Program-made: the position numbers and the translations under genes
NCBI GenBank assembly: GCA_003342815.1
Contig: PTEX01000197.1
Span: 1,201,956 to 1,265,955 of the forward strand
Direction of reading: 5' to 3'
DNA length: 64,000 bases
Origin: Eudromia elegans
Taxonomy: Eukaryota; Chordata; Aves; Tinamiformes; Tinamidae
The notes under the pieces: model-generated
Databases searched by the model: none
What the model was told of the DNA's origin: nothing
The model's input: only the letters and a program-made list of their open reading frames with translations
Shown: positions 1 through 10,239 of the stretch, in pieces
Position numbering within the stretch: position 1 is the stretch's first letter
Layout: each line of letters starts with the position of its first letter

Positions 1-2311
1 TTAATTCTCCTTCTAACGCGGATCTAACAAGGGATTGAAGCCGTGGGGGAAAAAAAAAAGTGTTGAGAGGGGTTGAAACCTGTCCTATTGCCCTACTCCA
101 TCTGGATAGGACAGACAGATACAGATCTTTTCTCTTCCAGTCTGGATTATCTGAAACCATCCCGGAGCCTAAGGCTAGGGATCTGCCGTCTCGCTATCCG
201 CATCCTCACTACTCCTCCGGCAGGCGCCTGCTAATTTGGATTTTGATTTTCTTTTTCCTTTCGTTTCTGTTTTTATTCTTTCAAAGCATTCCTACGGCCT
301 CTAATTTACGAACACTCTTAGCTTGTGGTAGACTCCAATATTTGCTACATTTGTAATAAATAATGAGATACAGAGAAGCCAGGAGTCTGAGTGTGTGCCT
401 CTCCTGCAGTATTTCTGCTGTAATTGCATCTCCCAAAGGAAAATTAAATCCTCCCCCATCTTCTTTCAATATACATCCCGGCAGTGGGCAAAGGCAAATG
501 GGGCCGTGGGAGGTGGTCACAGGAAAGGATCTTGCTCGGGAAAGGTAATTTCTGCACATCGGGACCACATCTGCCCCAAGAGTCCAGAACCAAAGGGCAT
601 CAGGGACTCTGCAGTCCCCAAAGGTCCGCTTATTTTGCATTTGTTCCTTATGCAGAACACGAAGTAAACCTCATCCCTGCATATAAAGCGAGGTGCTAGC
701 CTTAGTAGGAGTTGCAAAGGAGGCATTTCGCTCAGAAATCTGTGGGTAAGAAAAGAGAAGAGTTCCAGACTTTTCTTTCCTCCTTCCTCCTTCTCCTTCT
801 CCTTCTCCTTCTCCTTTCCTTTCCTTTCCTTTCCTTTCCTTTCCTTTCCTTTCCTTTCCTTTCCTTTCCTTTCCTTTCCTTTCCTTTCCTTTCCTTTCCT
901 TTCCTTNTCCTTTCCTTTCCTTTCCTTTCCTTTCCTTTCCTTTCCTTTCCTTTCCTTTCCTTTCCTTTCCTTTCCTTTCCTTTCCTTTCCTTTCCTTTCC
1001 TTTTCTCACTGTCTTGTTCCATTTCATGCCCTTTGTTTTCTGACTTCCACGGAGCCAAAATAGAAAAACTATTTTAAACACGTTTGTGTCGAATGACCTT
1101 ATCTCGTTTCTAAATATGTCTCTCTCTTTTTTAAAAAAAAAAAAAAAAAATTGCCTTCCTTCTGCGAGACGATTTTTTACCGGGAAAACAGCAAACGGGA
1201 GTGAGGGAGGTTAGCCCGTTCAGCCGGGTTTCTTCTAGGCGAGGTCGAAGTTAGCCCCCCATCACCACCTCCCTCCTCCCTGGCGACACCCGCCCGGAGT
1301 TTCTCTCCACGAGGAGCAGCATCCTCGAGCTCTGAGGGAAAGGAAATCACCCCGCACCAAGGTTCATCCAGCGCTCTAGAGGTCCTGAAGCTTCCTAGAG
1401 GAATTGCAGAGGGGGGCCGAGATACTGATTTTTCAAGGCGATCATCTTATTTTATTTTATTTGACTTTTTATTTGCTATTTATTTTCTGTTTTATTTTAT
1501 TTGCTTTGTTGTTGTCGTCGTTCTCTTTCTCATTCCTCCTGACTCTGCTAGGTGCAGAATTGTGGCTTCTCCACAATGTTTGCTAGGCGAAACCCTGGCG
1601 ATAGGAGGTTTCTGGGGCTAAGGAGGGGGGAATCCATGCGGAAAGGACAGTCCTTCCCTTCTCCCTCGGCATAGGGACATTTAGGGGAGAGAAGGGATGG
1701 CGAGGGGAGGTAGCCCTGAATATAAGTACAGATACATAGGCTGGGCGCCCCTATGTCACGGAGCGGCTGCTGGTGCGGCCGTGATCCCTTTGTTTTTTGC
1801 TTAAGTTTGTTTTGGAGAAAGGGTCTCTCCGGCCCCGGGAGGCCTCGGCGGGGTGACCCGACCTGCCGCCACCAGGAGCCGCCCCCAGAGCATCCCCAGC
1901 AGTGGGGGATCAAAAGGCCGCGACAAGAGCAACAACAAGAGCGCCTCCCCCCACCCCACCAGCAGCCGCTACCAAGGTCTCAGGTGCAAAGAGAGAGAGG
2001 GAAAGGAGCGAAAACGGGGAGCTAAAGGAAAAAGGAGGGATAAAAATAACTTCACCAAGGGAAAAACGACAAAAGGAGAAAGGGAGCTGCAAAACTCCCT
2101 CTGGACTTCACCAGTGCCAGAGCTTGGCCTCCACCCACGGCAGCGCGTTTGGAGGGAAGACGTGGGAGGAAGCCAACCCTCAGCACCAAACCCTGCGCTA
2201 TTTCTGTCCCCTCCCACCCAAGGCATCACCCACGTTGCCCCTCCCGGCCGCGGTGGTGACACCCCCCACCCCCGACCCTCTCCCCTGGAGAAGGAAAAAG
2301 GCGAGACCTAC
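1..2311 (-). other. NRN1: NRN1 intron 2 (5' part; continues past the left edge)
   Basis: This stretch follows the splice donor of NRN1 exon 2 on the minus strand. I found no sequence resembling the last neuritin exon (WEDFHSC-type residues and the GPI-signal end), so that exon should lie to the left of the window. The stretch holds a long pyrimidine pentamer microsatellite (782–1006), an A-run near 1133–1151, and a GC-rich, CpG-rich part from about 1750 that merges with the island around exon 2. The open frames here are low-complexity or GC-driven and show no recognisable protein. Confidence 0.7.
782..1006. repeat. (CTT/CTCCTT)n followed by (TTTCC)n microsatellite
   Basis: About 30 bases of CTCCTT-type repeat run into roughly 190 bases of nearly perfect TTTCC pentamers. 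A single undetermined base sits at 907, where the pentamer phase also shifts. One strand is pure pyrimidine, so the tract can form triplex-type structures. It lies in NRN1 intron 2. The reading frames across it (poly-KGKER on the minus strand) are artefacts of the repeat. Confidence 0.95.
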
Positions 2312-4740
2312 GCGCAGATCGTTTGGAGGTTTCTCTTGTCGTCCAGGTCCTGCGGGTAGTTGGCCATGTTATCGCCCAGCCGCAGCAAACAGTCCGAGAA
2401 GCCCCTAAAGACCGCATCGCACCGCCCCGCCGCTCTCACCGCCTGCACCAGGTGCGCTGCGGGGCAGGCACAGGGCACAGGTCAGCGCCGCCGCCCCGCG
2501 ACCCCCGGCCGCGCCATGGGGGGCGCCGGGGCAGCCCCCGGGCAGCCGCGCGCACGTGGCTCTGGCCCCACCCGTGGTTTTTTTTTTTTTTTTTTTTAAT
2601 GTATTTTTTTTCGGTGCCCCCGGATTAACGGCGTTTTAAATGCCTTTTTTTTTCTTTTTTTTTTTGTTTGTTTTGGAGGGAGGTGAGGAAAAAGAGGAGG
2701 AGGAGGGCAGGGTATTTCGAAATGCATCGCCTGCTTCTGCCCTTTGTTAGAGAATTCCACCTCGAAGCAGCAGGCACGTTGCAGTGCTGACACGTGCTTG
2801 CTTTCAATTTTATTTTTCTTTATTATTTATATTTTAAAATATTTTTTCTAGAGATCAATTTGCAAATACCGTGCAAAATGAGGGGAAAAATAAACGAAGA
2901 AGAGTCGCAGTACAGAAAGGCAGCGCAGCGTCCCCCCGAAGCATCATCATCCCCCAAACCCAGCGGCACGCGGGCACCGGCACCGCACGGCCGCGGTGCG
3001 GAGGGAGGAGGACCATGTAGCACAGGAGGGCATCCCGCTGCCCTCACACCCCCGATACTGTGCGGGGGGGAGATACTCGGCTGACAGCAACAACGACTAA
3101 AGCAGCAACAAAGCTCTGCGGAGCCCGGGGGCGGTGGGTTACGGCGTGCGTGACACGGCCGCTGTGGGGTGCGGGGGCCGCGACGACGGGCCGGGCGGAG
3201 CAGTGGACACAGCCGTGCTCCCCCTCGTCCCTCCGCAGTGCCCTCCTGCTTGCCGAGCCCCCCTAAACTCGTCCCGTGTGCCCAGAAACGCCCCCTCGCG
3301 CACCACAACTCCCCGGCTGCAGGGCTGCGACCCGCGCGCCTTGGGGCTGCCCCTCTCTAAGAGCCCTGCTGGGGGAGACAGGGAACTGTGTGTGGGGGTC
3401 ACCGATGGCCTCCGGCCTGAGCCCGGCGGTCCCTGTGGCCGCCCCGGCTGCCCGTAGCGCCCCGCGGGCTGTGGGGCGGGGGCTGCGCACGGGGCACCCC
3501 TTCCCAGGGAAAGGGCTGGCTCCAAACGGCGCCGTTTCAGCCCAGATCCTCCTCTTGCCGTTTAATTCACCGCAAACGCGACTTGCTGGCCACTCCCCTC
3601 CACACACACACCAGCACCGGCCGCCGCATCAAAACCCCAGCAGGCTGCAGACATTGGCTACGGTAGGAAAAAAAAAAAAAAAACAACAGGCAAACAAACA
3701 GAGAAGAGCTGAGGACCATCGAGAGTGTGAAGCAATGTCCTATAAATTCATGGCGATCCCATCCTGGCAGCTAAAGGGAGGAAAAAGAAGGGGAAGTTCT
3801 ACAGATTCCTCCCCAAATAGCTGTAAACTAGGCTGAAAATCCACAGTCCAAAGCGGAGCTCTGCCAGGAGAGGGGCTAGAGCAACACATTTGGGGTCAGC
3901 GGGGGCCGGGGCATCTCCTCTCCCCGCAGGGCGGCCTGCGCAGGATTCCCCGTCCAAGGGCACCCCGAAGCTCCATCCAAAAAAAAAAAAAAAAAAAGAA
4001 AAAAGAGGAGAGATACGAGGGTCCTGCCCACCTGAACGAGAACGGGCTTTCTCTTGGGCCAGGTCGCTTGTGCTTTGCGGTCCTGCCCGCTCTCCTCCCG
4101 CCATCCCCTCCCCTGGAGGACGGGATGGAGCCGCAGTTCGCGGCGCAGAGGGACCGCAGGAGCCCTCCCCGGCTGAGCCCGTCCCTTCCCGCAGTCGCCT
4201 CCTGGTCCTGCCAGTCCGCGCGCCCTTTAGCTGCGCCCGCTCCCGCGCCCATCCCCGATCACCCTCCCCTCGGGCTCGACCCCCACTCCCCCCACTCTGT
4301 CCCCTTCCAAAATGTCACAAATTTCCGAAAGCTCCCAATCCTCGCTACTCAAAGAATAGTAATAATAATAAAAATAAATATGCATTTTTATAAAGCTGCG
4401 CTAAGGGACCAAGCCGAACATCCATCCCACAGGAGCCGGGGCCGGGGTAAGCGCGGCCCCTTTGCAAAATCCGCACCGACAGCCGGCAGGGGCAGCTCCT
4501 TTCAGAAGGGGGCGGGGAGCGGGGGAGGAGAGGGGAAGGTTACCCGAAACCCAGGAGGAGCGGAGGAAAGTGAAGCCCCCCGAAAGCTCTCAACCCGTCC
4601 TCTCCCAGGGCACCGCAGAGCCGCGGCACCGCCAGCACCTCGGCCGAGGGCAGCAGTATCGGGGGGCAACTTTGCAAACGCGGCCGCTCCTGCTCGCGGC
4701 CGCCCGCGGACGGCGCTTCCCGGCGACTCCCGCTGCCTTT
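2300..4740. promoter_or_regulatory. NRN1: CpG-rich region across NRN1 exon 2 and intron 1
   Basis: CpG dinucleotides are dense from about 2.3 to 4.7 kb, interrupted by homopolymer runs (T-runs near 2579–2598 and 2645–2664, A-runs near 3669 and 3979) and an AT-rich patch near 2800–2880. Many GC-box-like strings are visible. All long open frames here are GC-driven shadows. It probably forms the downstream part of the NRN1 CpG island, a common layout for developmental genes. That function is inferred; only composition is seen. Confidence 0.6.
2312..2456 (-). CDS. NRN1: NRN1 (neuritin / CPG15) coding exon 2
   Basis: On the minus strand this 145-base exon starts after a CTGCCCCGCAG acceptor and ends at a GC|GTAGGT donor. 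It encodes about 47 full codons plus a split codon at each end: the last residues of the signal peptide (LVQAVRAAG), then the mature neuritin start with the CDAVF.GFSDCLL.LGD.MANYPQ.LDDK pattern. Cysteines fall at precursor positions 31, 41 and 66. Neuritin is a small GPI-anchored extracellular protein, induced by neural activity, that promotes neurite growth and synapse maturation. Exon 1 at 6420–6474 ends in phase 1 and supplies the G of the joining Ala codon, so the two exons fit. Several residues differ from the mammalian sequence as I remember it (Lys to Arg three times, Ser to Asn, Gly to Asp). NRN1L is less likely because of the closer match and the F13A1 neighbour. Confidence 0.93.
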
Positions 4741-6419
4741 TGAATTTTCACCGGGAATAAAATCCTCCCTCGGTCGAATCAAATAAGCACAAATGAGGTA
4801 ATGTCCTCCTCCTCCTCCTCCTCCAAACGAACAAACAAACAAAAATGCAAGGACTAAAATTAAGAATTACATCCAAATAATGCCTTCCCCTGCATGTATT
4901 TGAAAGTATAGGGAGAAAAATGGCCTTCTGAAGAGTTCCACATCATTTAAATGGAATGATAATAAGAATACAGTGGTTTGCATCGTATATCCTAATTTTC
5001 CAGGGGTCAATATATGTATTTTTTCCCCTTGTTGATGAGGGATTGCTCTGCGCATTTAGCCTCCTTCTTTCCTCTCTCTCTTGTCCTCCCCCCATTCCTC
5101 TTATTCCCCCCTTTTTTATTTTCTTCCTTTCGTCTTTTGGTACCCACAAAACATTGCAGAGATTGTCTGGCGAGGAGGGCGACCCAGAGAAAGGATCTCT
5201 AAATAGCAATGCTGAGTGTTTTTTTTTTTTTTTCTTTTCCTTGTACGAGAATTCCTTTACAGGCAAATATTTTCAAGTCTCTCTTTACACCTGACAATCT
5301 GGATAATAAAAGAAGCACTTTAATCACGCTTTTACCGAACGCTAGTTTCGGATCATGCTTGAGAATATATGCAATATAAGACCTTTTAAAATTTCCCCGC
5401 ACAAGACCAAACTGGCCATTAATTTGGAGATCGTTTTATGTCTGTTACTCAACAAATACTTAAATAAAATGATCGTAAGTGTAAGCCAGCCAAAAGAACC
5501 AGAAAAAAAATTAAACAGAAAGAGCAACAAAATACAAAAACACATAGGAGACTGGAGGGAAGCCTGAACTATTTTAAGAGAATTTTGGAACACATATAGA
5601 CATTTTGGGGCATTTTTGACAGCGATTATCTTCGCGCAGAATTGACGAACAGACAGTGGGATTTCGCGATTCTTTTTTTGGCTTTTACTTGTTCCATCTC
5701 CGTACTTGGGCTGTTTAATTTTTGAAGTTTGTGCCTTTTTTTTTCCCCCTTTTTTTTTTTTTTTTTTTTTTCCCGGCTGCTCCTCAGAAGGGAGAACCTC
5801 CAACTTATTAAAGGCAACCCTTCATTTGTCCCTGATTTTCTGCAAAAAAACCCCACCGTCCACTAGATCTCTCACTAGCCATTTTACGCCAGTTCTTATT
5901 TCTTAGTCTCTCGGGACTAGAGGAGAGGAGGATTCTTAGCACCGGAGTCCCTATATTGTCCGTGGAATGGAATGTGTTAGCTATCTAAAAAGCGAATATA
6001 CACGCAATTATTAGCGGGGACGAAGCAGAGGGTGGGGGTTAGAAAGAAGGGGAAAATCGAACTGTGAACGAGCATGCACTGATTTAGAAAAACGACTAAC
6101 AGTTTAAGGGGAATAAGGAATTCTTTCTCTATCCTTCTGAACCGCCTGACTTAACATTTTTGAAAAACCGCGAAAATGCCCTCAAAAAGGAGACAGAGAG
6201 AGAGAAAAATAAAATGGAAAGGGAGAGAAAAAGGAAAAAAAAATAAAGAAAGGAAGCAGAGCAGAAAGACCACAGAGAGCCAGCGAACAGAGTACATTCC
6301 ACAGACCCATCGCCACAAATCACGGCAGTAATTTGAGGTTATTTAGACATTCCCTTTCTGCATGCATCAATTGGGGTTTGGTGCATAAAACTTGATACAC
6401 AATTTGGCAGTCCACTTAC
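2457..6419 (-). other. NRN1: NRN1 intron 1
   Basis: This 3.96 kb intron lies between the exon 1 donor (GGTAAGTGG) and the exon 2 acceptor (CCCCGCAG). Its half nearest exon 2 is CpG-rich. The half nearest exon 1 (about 4850–6400) is AT-rich and has no obvious interspersed repeat, with long non-repetitive stretches rich in TAAT and ATTA cores. A short (TCC)n tract lies at 4804–4824. I see no further coding exon. Confidence 0.8.
4804..4824. repeat. (TCC)n short tandem repeat
   Basis: Seven TCC units in NRN1 intron 1, followed by an AAAC-type tetramer stretch (about 4825–4845). Confidence 0.9.
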
Positions 6420-6474
6420 CTATCTGTACAGCAAGGATCAGAGAAATATATCTGCCGTTCAACTTAAGTCCCAT
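6420..6474 (-). CDS. NRN1: NRN1 coding exon 1 (start codon and signal peptide)
   Basis: The minus strand reads from ATG at 6474 through 18 codons (MGLKLNGRYISLILAVQI) plus one base, then an excellent donor (ATAG|GTAAGTGG). The peptide matches the known N-terminus of vertebrate neuritin. It is the hydrophobic start of the secretory signal, which continues into exon 2 (LVQAVRA). The phase-1 end joins the CGCAC start of exon 2 to give Ala-His, where mammals have Ala-Tyr. The start codon is fixed by this strong match and by family length. The open frame is too short to stand out by length alone. Confidence 0.95.
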
Positions 6475-6797
6475 CCTACATTTAGTAAAACCATTTGCGG
6501 CTGCAGATCTTTAAATAGTTACTTTGGAGAACGTGGGGGAAAGCTGAAAAATAGGCATTGCCAACAAGTTCCGAGCAGCGGAGGACTTTGCAGACAAGGG
6601 GGGAGACAGAGAAGAAGGAGAGAAAGAGGGAGAAATAGAGGAGGGAGAGGAGGGATAGCTGGGAATGGTTCACTCCATTAGGAGGGGGCGGAGGAAGTAC
6701 AGCCTCACGCCCACGACTAGCCCTGACGTGGGGGGATGACACTGACTGTGACTGATTTTGATTTTTTCTTTTTTCTTTCTTTTTTTAATATTTTTTT
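6475..6797 (-). other. NRN1: Probable NRN1 5' untranslated region
   Basis: This is the sequence between the ATG and a point about 27 bases downstream of the candidate TATA box. It is purine-rich on the plus strand (GAGGGAGAAAG-like, 6600–6660) and carries a CRE half-site, TGACGTGG, at 6724–6731. The transcript start is inferred from the TATA position only, and a spliced or longer leader is possible. Confidence 0.45.
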
Positions 6798-6823
6798 TAT
6801 ATGCACCTTGGAAAAGAAACGCC

Positions 6824-6830
6824 ATTTATA
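6824..6830 (-). promoter_or_regulatory. NRN1: Candidate TATA box of NRN1
   Basis: The minus strand reads CCTATAAATGGC, a good TATA match, about 350 bases upstream of the NRN1 start codon and at the edge of the CpG-rich block. This would place transcription start near 6797. No transcript evidence is available here. Confidence 0.5.
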
Positions 6831-6977
6831 GGCATCGCAACCCGCCTTTATCCAGACCCCTCTCCCCCCGGGTTCCCCTCCCGGCCCGTTAATCGCCGCG
6901 AAACCTCCGCACGGCGCCGGGCTCCCCGCTCGGGGGCTCCCGGGGAGCCGCCGGGGCCCCCGGCGCTGAAGCGCGCT

Positions 6978-7108
6978 CACACATGCACGCGCGCCCACGC
7001 ACACATGCACACGCACACATGCACACACGCGTACGCACACGCACATATGCAACGCGCACATGCACACGCACACATGCACACGCACCCACTCGCATGCACA
7101 CACGCACG
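6978..7108. repeat. Alternating purine–pyrimidine (CA/CG/TG) tract
   Basis: About 130 bases composed almost wholly of CACA, CACG, CGCG, CATG and CGTACG steps, with the imperfect repeat unit ACACATGCACACGC. Strict purine/pyrimidine alternation with interspersed CG steps favours the left-handed Z form. It lies about 150–310 bases upstream of the candidate TATA box. Confidence 0.9.
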
Positions 7109-7242
7109 GGAGCCGCCCCGGGGGTGGGGAGAGCGCTGCAGAAACCCCTCTCCCGCCCCCGGGCCGCCCCGTCGGGGCTGGCCCGGCCCCCGCGCTGCGG
7201 AGGAGGAGGAGGGGGGTGCCCTCGCCCGCCCCTCCCCCACCA

Positions 7243-7250
7243 TGACGTCA
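7243..7250. promoter_or_regulatory. NRN1: Perfect palindromic CRE (TGACGTCA)
   Basis: A full 8-base cAMP response element within the CpG island, about 410 bases upstream of the candidate TATA box. NRN1/CPG15 is established as an activity-induced, CREB-responsive gene, so this is a plausible functional CREB site. Occupancy is not shown by the sequence. Confidence 0.6.
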
Positions 7251-7530
7251 TCCCCAGGCGGGGGGAGGCGGCGGGGGCCGGGCTCTCCCGGTCCCGCAGC
7301 CCGCGCCCGCTCCCGCCGCCCCCGCTCGGCGCGCGGGGCCGCCCTGGGGATGCCCGGGGGGCCCCGCTCGCCCCCGTCGCCTCAGCCCGGTCCCCGCCGC
7401 CGGGTCTCGGCCGCATCGCGGGGCCACGGCGCCGGGCCGGGCACAGAGGGGTGGCGGGGCCTGGGCGCCAGCGCCGCGTCCTCCGGGGTGGTGCACCGGG
7501 GAGGGGATGTGGGTCACACATGCAGCCAGG

Positions 7531-8460
7531 CAGGGCGAAACGCTGCAGGAAGGAGGGAGGAACTACAAGGCTACAGGGGATGCTGCCCAGGCCCGGGAAT
7601 TTGGGGTTCTCCTGTAGTCTGGCATCTTCCCTTGGTGCTCCTCAAGGCCACCTCAGCTGAAGCACGGCACAGGAGGAAGATAAGGGCACAGGAGGAAGAT
7701 AAGGGCTCTGCGTGTGCTTTTCACAGGGTGAGGTCGCCAGGCTAAAGTGCAATCTTCTACCCTTTCCTCCTTCTCTTACACAGCTGTCACTTCTTAGCTC
7801 TTCTCTGACCTTGGCCAAGCCATCTATAACAGTGATGACAGTGAAAGAGAAGCTACCTGGAGCAAGAGCTACTCTGGACTTTTATTACTCCATATCCCAA
7901 GCCCACATAAGTAGCATTAGCACCTCTGTGTCCCGCCCCAGCTGGGCTACCAGCTGCATTCTCTTGTTCAAGTTGCCTATGACAAACCTCAAGCCTGATC
8001 AGGAGTGGGGCAGCAGTGACAAGCGTGGACCCCATAATCCTCATAGGCTGCAAGTGGCTGAAGATTGACACACCAGGAGAGGACTTGCATGGGATTAATG
8101 AATCACAGCAACTAGAAGGAGGTAGAATGGAGGGCAAAATGAAAAACTTCCCTACTGAGAACTCCATTCAAAAATAAAGTCAGTAAATGCCACTGCCTCT
8201 TTGTGTCTACATAATGTGTGCAGTGACAGCCTGCACGTGCACCCACTTAAAGCTATTGTGAAGCCCCAACCTCCTCCTTCAACTAGAAAGAAGGGATAAT
8301 GCTGTGTACTTCTTCTCATGGTCAGCTGGAGGCCTAGAGTTGAAAAATACTGGCTGAGCAAAGCTCCTCTCCCTCCTACCACCACTCTTTCGTTCCACTT
8401 CTTCTCCATGTTTATGTATCTCCACTATGGATGGAGAGCTGGGTTAAGCGATGATGGGTA
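7531..8460. other. Intergenic sequence upstream of NRN1
   Basis: Composition returns to ordinary. Apart from a 19-base tandem duplication at 7667–7704 I see nothing recognisable. No convincing coding exon is present. Confidence 0.6.
7667..7704. repeat. Two-copy 19-base tandem duplication
   Basis: The unit GCACAGGAGGAAGATAAGG occurs twice in direct, perfect tandem (7667–7685 and 7686–7704). This suggests a recent small duplication. Confidence 0.95.
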
Positions 8461-8702
8461 TAAATTAAAAAACAGGAAGTTCCATCTCCGTGTGAGGAAG
8501 AACTTCTTTACAGTGAAGATGACAGAGCCCTGGCACAGGCCGCCCAGAGAGGCTGTGGAGTCTCCTTCTCTGGAGATCTTTCAAACCCGCCTGGATGCCA
8601 CCCTGTGCCATGTGCTCTAGGGGTTGCTGCTGGGGCAGAGGGGTTGGACTAGATGGTCTCTAGAGGTCCCTTCCAACGTCAACCATTCTGTGATTCTGTA
8701 GA
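8461..8702 (+). mobile_element. CR1 LINE, 3' fragment
   Basis: The plus strand reads the end of the CR1 reverse-transcriptase frame (FHLRVRKNFFT then [17 protein letters not shown]) followed by the short CR1 3' UTR (GGACTAGATGGTCTCTAGAGG) and the ATTCTGTGATTCTGTA tail. It is truncated at the 5' end, as most CR1 copies are. This end type is characteristic of bird genomes. Confidence 0.93.
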
Positions 8703-8732
8703 TTAGAAGACAGGTCTGACTGAAAACCAACC

Positions 8733-8733
<1 letters not shown>

Positions 8734-8812
<79 letters not shown>
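8734..8812. repeat. (TAA)n microsatellite
   Basis: About 26 perfect TAA units start 30 bases after the tail of the CR1 copy. The length and purity suggest active slippage. Confidence 0.98.
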
Positions 8813-10239
8813 GACAGAGATTTCTATTCAGTCAGCTTGGTTCCTTGAGCCAGCTCATCACGGAGATGCATGATAACAAGTGCAGCACAAGCATGGGCAG
8901 TGGATTCCTCTTCCCACGATAGCTGGCACTTTGGTTCAGTCCAAGCAACCATGAAGGTGCAGCCCTGAGCAGAGTTGGAGAACTGTCTTTCACACACTCC
9001 TAAGGATACTAGTGGCAGAAAGGCAGCTAAAACCTGAGCTTTCAGTGGAGGAAAGTACATGAATGTAAGCTGGAGTTTAGCAAAAACTCCTTCTCCTAGC
9101 TCCTTACTATCATGACAGCGGGAGCTTTCTCAATGCAAAATAGAAGTGAAGGCTACGCCTAAAGGTAGAGCCCTGGTCTTGTTCCTGGAGGGAGCAACAG
9201 ATAACCCGACACTTGTCACTGTTGGGACATTATTAGGTGTATGAGGAAGAGGATGTATGGAGTGTTGGTTAGAGAATGTAAAGAAATGTTGAATTTGGGT
9301 ATTGAAGCCAACACCCTCTTGTTGGCTTGGCCTCTTGTGGCTAAGTTGGCTGATAAAAAAAAAAAAAAACAGCCGCACTTTTAGAAGCAATGTGGAGTGA
9401 AGGCTGTGGGAGGATGAAACACTCGTGTCGATAATTGTATCAGTTCATTTATATATTTTTTGCCTACTATGTTTTTATCTGATTTTCTTTCTTCTCCTAA
9501 GGGTAGCCAAACTATAGGTGCAGGTCAGGGTTGAACTAAGCTCCAAGAGGCTTGTATTGAACATGTATTCAACATTACATTGTGTAAATCTGCTTTGGAA
9601 TGAACTTCAGGGTAGTTTTCAAATGCACAGTTAGGAAGAGTTGAATATTGGGCTTTTGATATGTCCATCACTGCAGGAATAACTAGAGTATCTGGCAATT
9701 TGGTCACAAATCTCATACGAACAGACATTTCTTGGGAATTTCTGTCAAAAAAAAAAAAAATCTCTAATAGCAAGGAACATCAGTTATGGTGCTGCAATAG
9801 CTAAAATGGGCCTAGGGCAAATTGCTCTAAATGCCATTGACCCTTGGGGAAGTCCAGTTCTGCCTGAAGTTCAAGCTTGCCTGCAATCTTTCAAACTCCC
9901 CTGCCCAGAGAGTGGACCTGTCTCTCTATAGATTCTGCACAAGAAGTCAGTGGTTTCAATCCGAATCAAATATCAGTGCTTGCAGCATTTCAGCATTGCT
10001 GAGGACCAGAGCAGAATGAAAGGTGGATATTTATTTAACTGTATTTAACTAACCATCCTTTACTTCCCCTCCTTCCACTATTTTTTTTTTCCCTCTCAAA
10101 ATGGAGTTTGATGATGAGTGCATATTAGTGCTTCTCTAAAAGACAGCCTTATATATTCCAGAAGAGAACTTTTGTCAGTGTCTCGGTTCTGTGAGGACAA
10201 ATCTCTAATCAGCACGATTTTGCCCTTTTTTTTCTCAAA
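8813..10239. other. Intergenic sequence, no gene confirmed
   Basis: No recognised coding exon. Two minus-strand open stretches (8824–9060, 78 codons; 9525–9773, 82 codons) read somewhat like protein. The second follows a T13-GACAG acceptor-like string at about 9743–9760. Their lengths are within chance expectation and I recognise neither. A-runs lie at about 9355–9369 and 9748–9760. Confidence 0.5.

Larger units (their letters stand above)
6840..7530. promoter_or_regulatory. NRN1: NRN1 upstream CpG island
   Basis: Very high GC with many CpGs and GC boxes (GGGGCGG and CCGCCC forms), immediately upstream of the candidate TATA box. It includes the alternating-dinucleotide tract at 6978–7108 and the CRE at 7243–7250. 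Island boundaries are estimated by eye. The overlapping open frames of 88–314 codons are compositional shadows. Confidence 0.7.

Noticed and set aside
671..1081. Long K/E/R/G-rich minus-strand and F/P/L/S-rich plus-strand reading frames
   Set aside because: They are translations of the TTTCC pentamer repeat, not genes.
6801..7745. 314-codon plus-strand frame and several 200-codon overlapping frames
   Set aside because: Open only because of very high GC in the NRN1 upstream island. The residues are Pro/Arg/Gly/Ala-rich in every frame, with no domain.
9525..9758. Minus-strand open stretch after a T13-GACAG acceptor-like string, considered as a second exon of the 16.7 kb candidate gene
   Set aside because: The acceptor-like string is probably just a poly-T run, the frame is of chance length, and no shared cysteine pattern links it to the first exon.
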